From positions 62,001 to 126,000 of the forward strand of contig NZ_JASXSH010000002.1 in the NCBI RefSeq assembly GCF_030315745.1: DNA of 64,000 nucleotides, given 5' to 3'. Each line of letters opens with the position of its first letter. Within the stretch, counting starts at the first letter, position 1. The notes beneath the pieces are model-generated. The model had not been told where the DNA came from. It saw only the letters and a program-made list of their open reading frames with translations, and made no database searches. Below are positions 1 through 10,896 of the stretch, in pieces. A program made the translations under genes and the position numbers. The DNA comes from Gordonia heveisoli (GTDB lineage Bacteria > Actinomycetota > Actinomycetes > Mycobacteriales > Mycobacteriaceae).

Positions 1-238
1 GCAGGCACTCAGCCAGGCCGGACAGATCGACGTGCTCTGGGACGGTTCGGGTGAGACGCGCTACCGACATTGTTCGGCCGGCCATCATCATCACCTGGTG
101 TGCCGATCCTGCGGGACCACCGTCGAAGTGCAGGCCGACCCCGTCGAGAAGTGGGCCGCGCAGGTCGCCGCCGAGCACGGATTCACCGACATCAACCACA
201 CCGTCGAGGTGTTCGGCTACTGCAGCGCCTGCCGCTGA
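1..238 (+). CDS. zur: Zinc uptake regulator Zur (FurB), C-terminal part
   Basis: The window opens inside this gene; 78 residues are read in frame from base 2 to the TGA at 236-238. This is the dimerisation and metal-binding half of a Fur-family repressor. It has a His-rich stretch (HHHH), then CRSC and, at the end, CSAC: the two CxxC pairs that hold the structural zinc. The winged-helix half lies upstream of the window. The next genes (Rv2360c-like and uppS, opposite strand) match the neighbourhood of furB/zur in M. tuberculosis, which supports Zur over other Fur paralogues. In that species the protein represses zinc uptake genes and some ribosomal protein paralogues when zinc is sufficient. 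Confidence 0.85.
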   Translation, partial: QALSQAGQIDVLWDGSGETRYRHCSAGHHHHLVCRSCGTTVEVQADPVEKWAAQVAAEHGFTDINHTVEVFGYCSACR

Positions 239-295
239 CCCACCGCACCTGAGCAGACAGCGGGCGCGGATACCACCCGACCTCGCGACAGAGGT

Positions 296-694
296 CTATT
301 GGTCGCCGACCAGTTTGCGTGCCGCGTCAGCGCCGGCCGAGAGCATGATGTGCAGCACCGTCAGCAGTGGGATGTCCTCGAGTCCATTGACCGGGAAGGT
401 GTAGTACTGCAACACATCTGTGGTCACGCCCAGCGGATCCGAGCGTCGCAGACTCCCGAAGTTCAGTTGCGCGCCGTACTCCTCGACGTCGGTGCGCAGC
501 GATTCGGTGTTGGGTAGATCCAACGCCACCAGCTGAGTGATCGCCAGCATGTCGAGACCGTCGGCGAGGTTGACAACCTGGATCGACGCGCGCGTCGAAC
601 CCACCTGGACGACCAGCGATTCGGCATCGACGGCAGTGACCCGGCCAACCTCGGAGAGCAGACGTTCGAGACGAACGGCGAGCGTTTCGGTCAC
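296..694 (-). CDS. Conserved actinobacterial protein (Rv2360c-like)
   Basis: This is a 132-residue protein with no recognised catalytic motif. It is read from a GTG at 694-692 whose last bases form a GTGA overlap with the uppS stop, so it is probably translated by reinitiation after uppS. A longer frame runs upstream to 823, but that part lies inside uppS and has no family-like content. The N-terminal half looks like a small alpha/beta domain ([17 protein letters not shown]). The C-terminal half is acidic and ends in a helix-rich stretch. There is no signal peptide or membrane segment. Position between zur and uppS matches M. tuberculosis Rv2360c, a conserved hypothetical. Function is unknown. 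Confidence 0.75.
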   Translation of the reverse strand: MTETLAVRLERLLSEVGRVTAVDAESLVVQVGSTRASIQVVNLADGLDMLAITQLVALDLPNTESLRTDVEEYGAQLNFGSLRRSDPLGVTTDVLQYYTFPVNGLEDIPLLTVLHIMLSAGADAARKLVGDQ

Positions 695-1515
695 TGTGGA
701 TTGACCCCACCGAATCGGCGATCCCGCGCGGCGTACTCCAGGCACGCCGCCCACAGGTCTCGTCGGTCGAAGTCCGGAAACAGCTTCTCCTGATAGACCA
801 TTTCCGCGTAGGCCGATTGCCACAACAGGAAATTGGAGATGCGCTGCTCGCCCGATGGCCGCAGGAACAGGTCGACGTCGGGCATATCCGGCTCGTCGAG
901 ATAGCGGGCGAAACTCGCCTCGTTGATGCGCTCCGGGTCGATTTCACCACGGGCCGCGCGCCGCGCGATCTCGCGTGCGGCGTCGGCGATCTCGGCGCGG
1001 CCACCGTAGTTGACACACATCGTCAGTGTCATCACGGTGTTGTCCTTGGTGAGTTCCTCGGCGATCTCCAGCTCACGAATCACACTGCGCCACAGACGAG
1101 GCCGACGTCCCGCCCATCGGACACGGACACCCATCTCGTGCATCTCGTCGCGGCGGCGGCGAATGACGTCACGGTTGAAGCCCATCAGGAAGCGAACCTC
1201 GTCCGGACTGCGCGACCAGTTCTCGGTGGAGAAGGCGTACGCGGACAGCCACGACACCCCCATCTCGATACAACCGCACACCGAATCCATGAGCACCGCT
1301 TCGCCGCGCTTGTGCCCTTCGGTGCGTGGCAGCCCACGGTCGGTCGCCCAGCGCCCGTTGCCGTCCATCACCAAAGCCACATGCTTGGGGACGAATTCGG
1401 CCGGAATCGCCGGTGGCCGGGCACCGCTGGGATGCGGATCTGGGGGCCGGATCACCCGGGGCGCATCGGCCGTCGAGCTTCGTCGCCGGGCCGATCCACC
1501 TGGCCGTAGCGCCAT
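691..1515 (-). CDS. uppS: Decaprenyl / long-chain cis-prenyl diphosphate synthase
   Basis: The 274-residue protein elongates an allylic diphosphate with isopentenyl diphosphate in cis to make the polyprenyl carrier used for peptidoglycan, arabinogalactan and mannan synthesis. The catalytic Asp is D51 in VMDGNGRW. The family's conserved C-terminal block, [16 protein letters not shown], provides the Arg/Ser residues that bind diphosphate. An about 40-residue basic, Pro-rich N-terminal extension precedes the catalytic domain, as in mycobacterial Rv2361c. Only 13 bases separate it from the recO stop, so it is probably co-transcribed with recO. The product chain length (C50) is inferred from the taxon, not from the sequence. 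Confidence 0.92.
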   Translation of the reverse strand: MALRPGGSARRRSSTADAPRVIRPPDPHPSGARPPAIPAEFVPKHVALVMDGNGRWATDRGLPRTEGHKRGEAVLMDSVCGCIEMGVSWLSAYAFSTENWSRSPDEVRFLMGFNRDVIRRRRDEMHEMGVRVRWAGRRPRLWRSVIRELEIAEELTKDNTVMTLTMCVNYGGRAEIADAAREIARRAARGEIDPERINEASFARYLDEPDMPDVDLFLRPSGEQRISNFLLWQSAYAEMVYQEKLFPDFDRRDLWAACLEYAARDRRFGGVNPQ

Positions 1516-1528
1516 CAGCCGACTCCTC

Positions 1529-2287
1529 TCACGCCGTTTCCACCAGCCTATGGGGTGCCGTGCGCTCGATGAGCGGCAGGGTTCGTAGCTGACGCTCCAG
1601 ATGCCACTGGAGGTGCGCGGCGGTCAGTCCACTCGCCTGTCGTTGCAGGGACGAGCCGGCGTCGACGGTGTGCTCCCACTGTCCACGGAACAGTGCGTCC
1701 ATCAGATCGAGCACCCCCGGCGAAGGGGTCGCCGAACCGGCCGGGCGGCAGTGCAGGCACACCGCACCACCGGCCGCCACGTGAAAAGCACGATGGGGTC
1801 CCGGCGACGCGCAGCGCGCACATTCCTCCAGCGCGGGCATCCATCCCGCACAGTGCATCGCCCGCAGCAGGAAGGCGTCCAGGATCAGTTCGCGGGGCCG
1901 ACGGTCCTCGGCGAGCGCTGTCAGCGCCCCGACGGTGAGCCGATGCAGTTGCGGCGCCGGGGCACGTTCCTCACCGGCGAGCCGCTCGGCGGTTTCCAGG
2001 ACTGCGCAGGCCGTGGTGTAACGGCCGTAGTCGGCGACGATCGCATCGGTGAACGCATGCAGGCTGTGCACCTGGGTGATCACATCGAGGTTGCGTCCTG
2101 GGTAGAGGTGGACATCGATATGGGCGAAGGGCTCCAGCCGCGCGCCGAATTTCGATCGGGTACGACGGACGCCCTTGGCCACCGCCCGGACCAGTCCGTG
2201 TTCGGCGGTGAGCAAGGTGATGATGCGGTCGGCCTCCCCCAGCTTGTGCTGGCGGAGGACGACGGCGTCGTCCCGATAGAACCTCAC
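1529..2287 (-). CDS. recO: DNA repair protein RecO
   Basis: RecO, with RecR, loads RecA onto gaps coated with single-strand binding protein. The 252-residue form starts at GTG 2287-2285, preceded by GGAAG nine bases upstream. It begins with the OB-fold strand [18 protein letters not shown] typical of RecO. A longer frame to 2341 would add 18 unrelated residues before this strand. In the C-terminal half, a CARC and a CLHC pair form the zinc-binding site seen in many RecO proteins. It lies directly upstream of uppS on the same strand, as in other Mycobacteriales. The neighbouring upstream gene is not amiA2 as in M. tuberculosis but a membrane protein. Confidence 0.92.
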   Translation of the reverse strand: MRFYRDDAVVLRQHKLGEADRIITLLTAEHGLVRAVAKGVRRTRSKFGARLEPFAHIDVHLYPGRNLDVITQVHSLHAFTDAIVADYGRYTTACAVLETAERLAGEERAPAPQLHRLTVGALTALAEDRRPRELILDAFLLRAMHCAGWMPALEECARCASPGPHRAFHVAAGGAVCLHCRPAGSATPSPGVLDLMDALFRGQWEHTVDAGSSLQRQASGLTAAHLQWHLERQLRTLPLIERTAPHRLVETA

Positions 2288-2374
2288 CCGCTCATTCTTC
2301 CACTCGCACCCGACACCGTAGGCACCCGACACGACCGGCATCCGGCAGCACCGGCGATGGCGGTCGCGCTTCGG

Positions 2375-3787
2375 TCACCCAGCGTTGACGAGCCGGTCCA
2401 ACTTCGGCGGCAGGATCATCCCGCCCGGGTAGCGATGCCAGCCCTTGCGATCGTAGAACCGCGTGCCCGCCCAGCCGAGCAGTACGCCGATGGCCAGTCC
2501 GCCCAGACATTGGATGACCGACCGCCCCAGTCCCGCACCGAGGTCGGCGTCGTAATACAGGATCGACCGCACCCCCAGGTAGACGACGTGCATCGGCTCG
2601 ACCGCCGCTATCCACTCGAAGATTCGGGGGCTGGCCTCCAGCGGCAGCGTGCCACCCGACGACGGCAGACCGAAGACCACGAAGAACACCAGATTGAGGA
2701 TCAGCCCGGGGTTGCCGAAGAGCGCCATCATGGTGCTCGCACTGACCCCGACCGCGAAGATCGCGAGTGTGGAGAACGCCCACAGCACGAAGGCGTTCGG
2801 CAACGATGTCCCGACCGCCACACACACCACGATGTAGAGCACGGACTGCACCAGCGCGACCAGCAACATGATCACCCACTTGGCGGCCAGTGTCCCCCAC
2901 CGGGAGATCGCCAGCCTGGCCCGCAGCTGATAAAAGGGACCGAACTCAATCGGGGTCTGCCCCAACATGCCGTCCACCAGGATGCTGACCATCATCGCGC
3001 CGGTGAATCCGGCGAGGATCAGCAACAAGGTGAAATAGAAGGCGGACAGGCCGTTGCCCGCGCCCGGCGGCAGTTCGGTGGCCTCGCTGACGGTGACGGC
3101 CACCGGAGTCGCCAGCGCGATCTGCGCCGCCCCCGAGAACGGTAGGTTCAATTTGACCAGCTGACCGCGCACTGTGTCGGTGAGCTGCTGCCCCATCTGG
3201 GCGTTCACCTGCGCCCGCATCCGGTCGGCGAAGGTGGTGGTCACCGACGAGGCGAAGGTGCCCGAGCCGCGGTTGATATACACGGCGATCGCCGGGGATT
3301 CCGGTTTGGCCGGCAGTACGGCCGAACGGCCCAGTGCTACAGCCGAATTGGTGAACCCCGCCTTGATCACCACGATGCCGTACGCCTCACCGGCGGCGAG
3401 CTGGTCGAAGGCGGTGGTGCGGTCGGTCCGATGAATCGCGATACCGCTACGGGCCGCCGTCTCGATGATCCCGTCGGCGACCTGGTCGCCGAAGTTCGCC
3501 CGGGAACTCTGCCCGTCGCCGGTCTCGACCTCACCACCGGTGTCCTCGTTGACCAGCGCGATCGGGAAGTCGTGCAGATGCTTCTCCGGGTTGACGACCG
3601 CACCCATGTACAGGGCGGCCATCAGACAGAACAAGCCGACCACCAGCGCGACCGGTAGCAGCCAGAACCGCGGGGACCCGAGGACTCCGGCGATCGTCCG
3701 ACCGGCCGCCGCCTCCGGCTCCGGTGCGGCGTGCTCCCCTTCACCGGTCAGGTTCTCGGTGTCGTCGGCACCCTCGTGTTTACCCAT
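2375..3787 (-). CDS. YhgE/Pip-like (DUF3533-type) membrane protein
   Basis: This 470-residue protein starts at ATG 3787-3785 inside the era stop (TGATG, one-base overlap). Residues 1-40 are acidic and cytoplasmic. A first membrane segment lies at about 41-63. A large external domain follows (about 65-275) and begins with the FPIALVNEDTGG-like block typical of the YhgE/Pip and DUF3533 families. A cluster of five or six hydrophobic segments fills the C-terminal 200 residues, resembling an ABC-2-type permease membrane domain. No ATPase lies beside it. Family members have been linked to phage receptor function and to export, but the substrate here is unknown. Upstream frame continuing to 4387 is the antisense shadow of era and was discarded. 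Confidence 0.75.
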   Translation of the reverse strand: MGKHEGADDTENLTGEGEHAAPEPEAAAGRTIAGVLGSPRFWLLPVALVVGLFCLMAALYMGAVVNPEKHLHDFPIALVNEDTGGEVETGDGQSSRANFGDQVADGIIETAARSGIAIHRTDRTTAFDQLAAGEAYGIVVIKAGFTNSAVALGRSAVLPAKPESPAIAVYINRGSGTFASSVTTTFADRMRAQVNAQMGQQLTDTVRGQLVKLNLPFSGAAQIALATPVAVTVSEATELPPGAGNGLSAFYFTLLLILAGFTGAMMVSILVDGMLGQTPIEFGPFYQLRARLAISRWGTLAAKWVIMLLVALVQSVLYIVVCVAVGTSLPNAFVLWAFSTLAIFAVGVSASTMMALFGNPGLILNLVFFVVFGLPSSGGTLPLEASPRIFEWIAAVEPMHVVYLGVRSILYYDADLGAGLGRSVIQCLGGLAIGVLLGWAGTRFYDRKGWHRYPGGMILPPKLDRLVNAG

Positions 3788-4704
3788 CAGAACCCCATTC
3801 GGCCCAGCTGTTTGGGATCGCGCTGCCAGTCCTTGGCGACCTTCACATGCAGATCCAGATAGACCTTCACGCCGAGCAGCTTCTCGATCTGGCCCCGGGC
3901 GACGGTACCGACCTCTTTGAGACGAGCGCCCTTGCGGCCGATGATGATGCCCTTCTGGCTGTCGCGTTCCACATAGAGGATCGCGTGGACGTCGACCATC
4001 GGCGGCTGGTCGGGTCCACGGTCGTCGCGGTCGATGACCTCCTCGATCACCACCGCCAGCGAATGCGGCAGTTCGTCGTGCACACCTTCGAGAGCCGCTT
4101 CCCGGATGAACTCGGCCATCAGCACCTGTTCGGGTTCGTCGGTGAGTTCGCCCTCCGGATAGAAGGCCGGACCCGGTTCCATCAGCGAGACCAGCAGGTC
4201 GGTGAACACGTCGAGCTGCCTGCCGGTCTTCGCCGACACCGGGACAACCTCCGACGACGGCCCGAGCAGGGCGGACAGCGCCATCAGCTGTTCGGCAACC
4301 TTGTCGCGCGACACCCGGTCCAGTTTGGTCACCACCCCGACGACGGTGGTGCGCGGCGCCATCTCCCGCACCTGCGAGATGATCCACCGGTCGCCGGGTC
4401 CGATCGCCTCGTCGGCAGGTATGCAGACACAGATGACATCGACTTCGGAGTAGGTGTCGCGGACGAGATCGTTGAGTCGCTTACCGAGCAGAGTGCGGGG
4501 ACGGTGCAGTCCGGGGGTGTCGACCAGGATCAGCTGCGCGTCCGGGCGGTTGACGATCCCCCGGATGGTGTGGCGGGTGGTCTGCGGCCGGTTCGAGGTG
4601 ATCGCGATCTTCTCGCCGACCAGCGCATTGGTCAGGGTCGACTTCCCGGTATTCGGGCGGCCGACGAAACAGATGAAGCCGGAACGGAATTCGGGTTCGG
4701 TCAT
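3787..4704 (-). CDS. era: GTPase Era
   Basis: Era is an essential-type GTPase that binds the 3' end of 16S rRNA and helps 30S subunit maturation. The 305-residue protein shows the P-loop GRPNTGKS near residue 17, the G3 motif DTPG and the G4 motif TKLD. A C-terminal KH RNA-binding domain contains the family signature IIGRKGARLKEVG. Its ATG overlaps the stop of the preceding cytidine-deaminase-like gene by four bases (ATGA). The operon order CBS protein, deaminase-like, era matches mycobacteria. Confidence 0.96.
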   Translation of the reverse strand: MTEPEFRSGFICFVGRPNTGKSTLTNALVGEKIAITSNRPQTTRHTIRGIVNRPDAQLILVDTPGLHRPRTLLGKRLNDLVRDTYSEVDVICVCIPADEAIGPGDRWIISQVREMAPRTTVVGVVTKLDRVSRDKVAEQLMALSALLGPSSEVVPVSAKTGRQLDVFTDLLVSLMEPGPAFYPEGELTDEPEQVLMAEFIREAALEGVHDELPHSLAVVIEEVIDRDDRGPDQPPMVDVHAILYVERDSQKGIIIGRKGARLKEVGTVARGQIEKLLGVKVYLDLHVKVAKDWQRDPKQLGRMGF

Positions 4705-5051
4705 GTGGTCGGATCCAGACGTCGAAGGGGTTGACCGGCCAGATCGGTCAGGTAGGCGTAGGCGGCGGGACTGACCTCGCGCAGCGTCGCCAGGCCCGGA
4801 TCGTCCGGGTCGGCGTTGACCAGCACCGCGGCCTCGAAGCTGCGGGCACCGCTGGCCAGCGCGGTGGCCAGGGCCACCTGCAGACCGGTCAGCTTCAGGG
4901 TGGCGGTGTCGACGTCGGCGCCGGCATAGGTGCGGCCGTCACCGTCGCGGACCGCGGCCCCCGACGGCACCTCGGCACGTGCGAGCGCACCCCGCGCCAG
5001 CACCACCAACTTCTGGTCCTCGTTGTCGAGTGAATGCGTCACGGACCCCAT
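4701..5051 (-). CDS. Cytidine-deaminase-fold protein lacking zinc ligands (Rv2365c-like)
   Basis: This is a 116-residue protein. It follows the cytidine deaminase layout: an N-terminal helix, a strand with GAAVRDGDGRTYAGADVDTA, then a long helix. The catalytic Cys-Ala-Glu of true deaminases is replaced by LKLTGLQVAL, and no PCxxC follows. There are no cysteines at all, so catalysis of the usual kind is very unlikely. Its stop overlaps the era start. The start is uncertain: ATG 5051 is used here, and GTG 5042 is an alternative; neither has a strong ribosome-binding site. The constant position just before era suggests a role linked to Era or RNA (inference). Confidence 0.7.
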   Translation of the reverse strand: MGSVTHSLDNEDQKLVVLARGALARAEVPSGAAVRDGDGRTYAGADVDTATLKLTGLQVALATALASGARSFEAAVLVNADPDDPGLATLREVSPAAYAYLTDLAGQPLRRLDPTT

Positions 5052-5066
5052 CTTTTCTGTTGTTCG

Positions 5067-6425
5067 CTAACTTTTCGGGTGTTCGCTGTCGCGTGTCGAA
5101 TGTTCGCGGCGGTCATCGGTCTCATCGGCATCGGTGCCCGCGGCGTCGGCGTCCGCCACCCGGCTGACCAGCACAGTGATGATGCGCTGACGACCCTGCC
5201 GGTTGGGTCCGCCTTCGGCGACCAGATGCAGGCCGTGTGATCGCACCTGCGCACCCGGCAGCGGCACACGGCCGAGTTCCAGTGCCACCAGACCGCCGAC
5301 CGTCTCGACTTCGTCGTCGTCGATCTCGACGTCGAACAGTTCGCCGAGATCCTCGACCGGGAGCCGGGCCGAGACCCGGAAGGTGCCGTCACCGAGGTCG
5401 TCGACCGGGGCCACCTCGTCGGTGTCGTATTCGTCGGTGATCTCCCCGACGATCTCCTCCAGCACGTCTTCGATGGTCACCAGACCGGCGATACCGCCGT
5501 ACTCGTCGACGAGCAGCGCCATGTGGTTGCGGGTGCGCTGCATGTCGGCGAGCACCTTGTCCAGCGGCTTGGTGTCGGGGATGAACTCGACGCCCCGCAT
5601 CAGGTCACGGACCAGCAGTGTGGTGGGTGCGCCGCGCGCGGCCGCCGAGGTGGCCACCAGGTCCTTGAGGTAGACGACACCGAGGATGTCGTCGGTGTTC
5701 TCACCGATCACCGGTATCCGCGAATGACCCGACCGCACTGCGAGATTGGTGGCCTGCGAGGCAAGCTTGTCGGACTCGATCCACACCATCTCCGGTCGCG
5801 GCACCATGACCTCGCGCGCACTGGTGTCACCGAGGTCGAAGACGGACTGGATCATTCGCCGTTCGCCTTCGGCCACCACCCCGGTCGCCTCGGCCATGTC
5901 GACCACTTCACGCAACTCGACCTCGGTGGCGAACGGGCCGTTGCGGTATCCGCGGCCGGGAGTCAGCGCGTTACCGATCAGGATGAGCAGCCGGGTGACC
6001 GGCTTCAGCAGGACACCGAGGGCGGTCAGCGGAAGTGCCGAGGCCAGCGCGATCGAATAGGCGTGCTGGCGGCCCAGGGTGCGCGGACCCACACCGACCG
6101 CAACATAGGAGACGACCGCCATCCCCAGGATCGTTGCGGTCAGCCCCCAGCCCACACCCCACAGTTCGGTGAGGGTGTAGGCGATCATCGCGACGGCCGC
6201 GGTTTCGCAGACCATCCGGAGCAGAACCGCGAGGCCTACGTAGCTGGCCCGCGCGGACAGGATCGTCGACAGCCTGCGGGCGCCGACCCGGCCTTCCTTG
6301 ACCATGTCGTCCACGCGCGCGATCGATACGGTCGACACCGCTGTGTCGACGGCCGCGAACAGCCCGCCTGCGCAGAGCAGCACGATCGCCGCGACGACGA
6401 GCCATATGTCGTCGGGCACGCTCAC
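5067..6425 (-). CDS. Hemolysin C / CorC-type membrane protein with CBS pair
   Basis: The 452-residue protein belongs to the CNNM/CorC family, associated with divalent cation (mainly Mg2+) efflux or regulation. A DUF21-type membrane domain with about four helices fills residues 1-190. Two CBS domains follow at about 200-330, including [14 protein letters not shown] CorC_HlyC domain lies at about 345-430. The GTG start overlaps the ybeY stop by four bases (GTGA). It sits between ybeY and the era operon, the same place as Rv2366c in M. tuberculosis. The transported ion cannot be read from the sequence. Confidence 0.88.
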   Translation of the reverse strand: MSVPDDIWLVVAAIVLLCAGGLFAAVDTAVSTVSIARVDDMVKEGRVGARRLSTILSARASYVGLAVLLRMVCETAAVAMIAYTLTELWGVGWGLTATILGMAVVSYVAVGVGPRTLGRQHAYSIALASALPLTALGVLLKPVTRLLILIGNALTPGRGYRNGPFATEVELREVVDMAEATGVVAEGERRMIQSVFDLGDTSAREVMVPRPEMVWIESDKLASQATNLAVRSGHSRIPVIGENTDDILGVVYLKDLVATSAAARGAPTTLLVRDLMRGVEFIPDTKPLDKVLADMQRTRNHMALLVDEYGGIAGLVTIEDVLEEIVGEITDEYDTDEVAPVDDLGDGTFRVSARLPVEDLGELFDVEIDDDEVETVGGLVALELGRVPLPGAQVRSHGLHLVAEGGPNRQGRQRIITVLVSRVADADAAGTDADETDDRREHSTRDSEHPKS

Positions 6426-7002
6426 TGCTCCCCGGGCACCGTGTCCGGTTTCTCGGCCGGGCCGGGCTCGGTCGGGCCGCCGGTGAACCCGATATTCGAG
6501 AGCAGTCGCGCATCCCGGTCGGACTGACGCTGTTCCTGCGCCCGCAGATGCCGTTCGGCGTAGAAGGCTTCCAGGATCTCGTTCTGCAACCCGAACATCT
6601 CACGCTCTTCGTCGGGTTCGGCATGGTCGAAGCCGAGCAGATGCAGAACCCCGTGGATGGTCAGCATCGACAGCTCGTATTCGAAGGACCGGCGTGCCTC
6701 CTTGGCCTGCCGCGCGGCGAACTCGGGGCACAGCACGATGTCGCCGAGGATCGCCGGCCCCGGTTCGGTGGCATCCGGACGCGATCCCGGGACCAGTTCG
6801 TCCATCGGGAAGCTCATCACGTCGGTGGGTCCGGGCAGATCCATCCATTGCATGTGCATGTCGGCCATCGCATCCTCGTCGACACACAACACCGACAGCT
6901 CGGCCGCGGGGTTGACGTCCATCGCGACCACGGCGAAGGTCGCGGCGTCGATGACGAGCTGAGCCGGAACCTCGACGCCCGACTCGTTGGCGAATTCGAT
7001 AC

Positions 7003-7006
<4 letters not shown>
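6422..7006 (-). CDS. ybeY: Endoribonuclease / rRNA maturation factor YbeY
   Basis: YbeY is a zinc-dependent single-strand endoribonuclease involved in 16S rRNA 3'-end maturation and late 70S quality control. The zinc site is visible as [11 protein letters not shown] (H-x3-H-x5-H). The acidic loop [16 protein letters not shown] is a further family signature. At 194 residues it carries an about 50-residue tail beyond the usual core of about 150, rich in charged residues and Pro. It overlaps the phoH stop by four bases. Era, YbeY and RsmE in this run all act on 16S rRNA or the 30S subunit. Confidence 0.95.
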
Positions 7007-8055
<1,049 letters not shown>

Positions 8056-8092
8056 GTATGAAATCACTCCTGGTCGTCGCATCCGTTGGTCT

Positions 8093-8110
8093 CACCGAAG
8101 CGATTCGGTG
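8093..8110. terminator. Hairpin after the alpha/beta hydrolase gene
   Basis: CACCGAA and TTCGGTG form a perfect 7-bp stem with a GCGA loop. It lies between the stop of the hydrolase gene (8173) and the phoH start (8055), both on the minus strand. There is no U-tract, so it may be only a weak or Rho-assisted stop, or a processing site. Confidence 0.35.
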
Positions 8111-8172
8111 GTGCAGGCCAGTGTATCGCGCGAGGCCGACGTGGCCGTAGGCAATAACCGTGCCCACCTCGC

Positions 8173-8961
8173 TCATACGCCGAGCACCCGCATGGTCTGC
8201 CGGTTCCCGACGCTGCGCGGGTCGACGAAGACATCGTGGCCTTCCTCGGGTACGACGATGACCTCTGCGCGCTGCCCGCGGGCACTGACCTGCCGCACGT
8301 ATTCGCGGCTGACCTCGACGGGGATCGCCGCATCCCGTTCCCCGTGGATCGCCACCACCCGAGCATCGAAGACGGGCGCCGCCATCGGCGAAGCCGCCCG
8401 GTAGCGTTCCGGCGCATCCCGATAGAAGGCACCCATCAGGGCGCGCACCGACGGACGATCGGCCTGGCCCGCCCCCACCAGATCCAGGGCGGCAGCCTGG
8501 GCGATCACCAGATCGATCCGGCTGCGGGCGGTCCGCGCACCCAGCTGCGCGGCCGACCAGATCGCGAGTTGTCCACCGGCGGAATGCCCGACGACCGCCA
8601 CCGACGACCAATCCACCCGCGGGGCGACCTCGGCGGACAGGCTCCCGCGGACCGGGTCGTCGAGGGCACGGATCGCGGCGACCACGTCGTTACCGGAGGT
8701 GGGCCAGCCGCCGCCCGGTTCCCCGACCCGCCGGTACTCGATATTCCACACCAGCGCACCACGTTCGGCGTACTGGCGGGCGATCGCCGACTGGATGGTC
8801 AAGCCGAATTCGGTGGTCCAGTAGCCCCCGTGGACGAGGACGATCGGCCGCATCGTGTCCGGCAGGTCCGCGACATCCGAGGCGTGATAGAGATGGCCGA
8901 ATTGTGCGGGCGCATCACCGTATTCGATCTTGCTCCGGTGAACTGGGCAGCGGCGCAACAT
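8173..8961 (-). CDS. Alpha/beta hydrolase, arylformamidase-like esterase
   Basis: A 262-residue alpha/beta hydrolase. The oxyanion motif is VLVHGGYW, an HGGxW form typical of kynurenine formamidases and related esterases. The nucleophile elbow is GHSAGG. The acid and base lie in HGERDAAIP and PEEGHDVF. No signal peptide is visible, so it is probably cytosolic. It begins three bases after the rsmE stop and is likely part of the rsmE transcript. No tryptophan-degradation genes lie nearby, so the natural substrate is open. In M. tuberculosis a PE_PGRS gene occupies about this position. Confidence 0.8.
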   Translation of the reverse strand: MLRRCPVHRSKIEYGDAPAQFGHLYHASDVADLPDTMRPIVLVHGGYWTTEFGLTIQSAIARQYAERGALVWNIEYRRVGEPGGGWPTSGNDVVAAIRALDDPVRGSLSAEVAPRVDWSSVAVVGHSAGGQLAIWSAAQLGARTARSRIDLVIAQAAALDLVGAGQADRPSVRALMGAFYRDAPERYRAASPMAAPVFDARVVAIHGERDAAIPVEVSREYVRQVSARGQRAEVIVVPEEGHDVFVDPRSVGNRQTMRVLGV

Positions 8962-8964
8962 CTC

Positions 8965-9714
8965 TCAGCGACCCCAGCGTTCGGTGAGTGCGCCGATCGC
9001 GCCGAGCGCGACAGCCGCTGCGGTGGAGGTTCGCAGTACCTCCGGGCCGAGGATGACCGAATGCGCGCCGAGTGCGGTGAGATCGGCGACCTCCCCTTCG
9101 TCGAGTCCGCCCTCGGGACCGACGACCAGCACGATCGACGGAACCTGCGCCAGGTCCAAAGCACGCAGGGGCCTGCTCGCCTCCTCGTGCAGCACCGCGA
9201 CGATGCCACCCTCGGCGACCGTGTCGGCACACGATTCACGGACGTCGGTGGTGGTGGCGAGGTCGGTCACGTCGGGGATCCACGGCCTGCGGCTCTGTTT
9301 TGCGGCGGCCGCCGCCGCGGCCCGCCACTTGGCGACCCCTTTGTCGGCCTTGCCACTCCAGCGCGCCACACAGCGGGCCGCCTGCCACGGCACGATGACG
9401 TCGACACCCGCCTCGGTGGCGAGATCGACGGCCAGTTCCGAACGCTCCGACTTCGGCAGCGCCTGCACCACCGTGACCAGCGGTTGCGGCCGGGGCCGGA
9501 AGGTCAGTTCACGGACCGCTGCGACGAGGGTGTCCTTGGACTCGATCGAGGAGACCTGCGCCCCGACCACCGTGCCCGCGCCGTCGCCGACGAATATCCG
9601 TTCCCCCACCGCCAGGCGCGTGACAGTCACCGCGTGACGCCCCTCCGCACCACTGAGCACCAGTTCGGCGCCCGGTTCGGGCACGGTGTCGGCCCAGAAC
9701 AGGGGCGGGCTCAA
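8965..9714 (-). CDS. rsmE: 16S rRNA m3U1498 methyltransferase RsmE
   Basis: RsmE methylates N3 of U1498 in helix 44 of 16S rRNA using S-adenosylmethionine. The 249-residue protein has an N-terminal PUA-like domain (about 1-75). A C-terminal SPOUT knot domain follows, with the hallmark VGPEGGLDEGEV and the cofactor-loop ending ILGPEVLRTSTA. It starts nine bases after the dnaJ stop. The location directly after dnaJ2 and hrcA matches mycobacteria. Confidence 0.94.
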   Translation of the reverse strand: MSPPLFWADTVPEPGAELVLSGAEGRHAVTVTRLAVGERIFVGDGAGTVVGAQVSSIESKDTLVAAVRELTFRPRPQPLVTVVQALPKSERSELAVDLATEAGVDVIVPWQAARCVARWSGKADKGVAKWRAAAAAAAKQSRRPWIPDVTDLATTTDVRESCADTVAEGGIVAVLHEEASRPLRALDLAQVPSIVLVVGPEGGLDEGEVADLTALGAHSVILGPEVLRTSTAAAVALGAIGALTERWGR

Positions 9715-9723
9715 CGTCGGCTC

Positions 9724-10896
9724 CTACCGTCCGGCGAAAGCGTTGCGCAGCCGGGAGAACAGTCCGCCCGGACCGGCCGCGGTGGCCGTGGAGACGACCT
9801 CGATCTGCTCGCCGAAGTCCGCCCGGAGCTTCTTCAGGGCCTCGGTCTGGGCGTTGTCGAGCCGACTCGGCACGACGACGTCGAGGTGGACGTGCAGGGT
9901 GCCGCGCACCGTCGAATTCACGTGCGGCATGCCCTGACCACGCAGTTTGACGACCTGGCCGGGCTGGGTGCCGGGTGCGATGGTGACCGTCACCGGATCC
10001 CCGATGATCGGATCGATGTCGATCTCGCCACCGAGGGCGGCGTCGATCATCGGCACCTTGAGCGTGCAGTGCAGGTCGTCCTTGTCGCGCATGAAGATCT
10101 CGTGCTGGCGTTCGGCGACCTCGACGTACAGGTCGCCGGCCGGACCGCCGCCGGGACCGACCTCACCCTGGCCGGTCAGCCGGACCCGCATACCGCTCTC
10201 CACGCCGGCCGGGATTCGCACCGTCATCGTGCGGCGCGTCCGGACACGACCGTCGCCGCCGCATTTGCGGCACGGATCGGGGATGGTCTCGCCGACACCG
10301 TGGCAGGTGGGGCATTCTCGCACCGTCATGACCTGGCCGAGGAACGAGCGCTGTACGGCTTGGATCTCACCCGCGCCGTGACAGGTGTCGCAGGTGACCG
10401 GCTTGGTGTCACCGTTGGCGCCCGAGCCGGTGCACACGTCGCACAGGATGGCCGTGTCGACGGTGATCTCCTTGTTGACACCCGAGGCGCATTCGGCGAG
10501 ATCGAGTTCCAGGGACACCAGTGCGGGCTCACCCGGCTGCACCCGCGAGCGCGGTCCGCGTCCCGAACCGAATCCGCCACCGCCACCGAAGGCACCGCCG
10601 GACCCGAAGAACGCCTCGAAGACGTCACCGAATCCGCCGCCACCGCCACCGAACCCGCCGAAGCCACCGGCACCGGCGCCGGCGCCGGCGAGCGGATCGC
10701 CCCCGGCATCGACGATGCGCCGCTTCTCCGGGTCGCTGAGGACCTCGTAGGCCGCACTGACCTCTTTGAACCGCTCCTCCTCGCCGGGGTTGACGTCGGG
10801 GTGCAGTTCGCGTGCCTTCTTGCGGTAGGCGCGTTTGATCTCCTGTTCGCTGGCGTCCTTCGCCACGCCCAGGATTCCGTAGTAATCACGTGCCAC
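9724..10896 (-). CDS. dnaJ: Chaperone DnaJ (DnaJ2 type)
   Basis: DnaJ stimulates the DnaK ATPase and delivers unfolded clients. The 390-residue type I J-protein has a J domain with HPD (about residues 30-35). A Gly/Phe-rich linker (about 70-120) follows. Four CxxCxGxG repeats bind two zinc ions, starting with CDVCTGSG and ending CRKCGGDG. The two C-terminal substrate-binding domains complete it. Start GTG 10896 gives the canonical VARDYYGIL opening and has AAGGA 11 bases upstream. The frame to 10917 adds only seven residues. It follows hrcA, which is the usual actinobacterial hrcA-dnaJ2 pair. Confidence 0.95.
   Translation of the reverse strand: MARDYYGILGVAKDASEQEIKRAYRKKARELHPDVNPGEEERFKEVSAAYEVLSDPEKRRIVDAGGDPLAGAGAGAGGFGGFGGGGGGFGDVFEAFFGSGGAFGGGGGFGSGRGPRSRVQPGEPALVSLELDLAECASGVNKEITVDTAILCDVCTGSGANGDTKPVTCDTCHGAGEIQAVQRSFLGQVMTVRECPTCHGVGETIPDPCRKCGGDGRVRTRRTMTVRIPAGVESGMRVRLTGQGEVGPGGGPAGDLYVEVAERQHEIFMRDKDDLHCTLKVPMIDAALGGEIDIDPIIGDPVTVTIAPGTQPGQVVKLRGQGMPHVNSTVRGTLHVHLDVVVPSRLDNAQTEALKKLRADFGEQIEVVSTATAAGPGGLFSRLRNAFAGR

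Noticed and set aside
10560..10720. Repeat-like GC-rich stretch
   Set aside because: It encodes the Gly/Phe-rich linker of DnaJ and is explained by codon repetition, not by a DNA repeat element.
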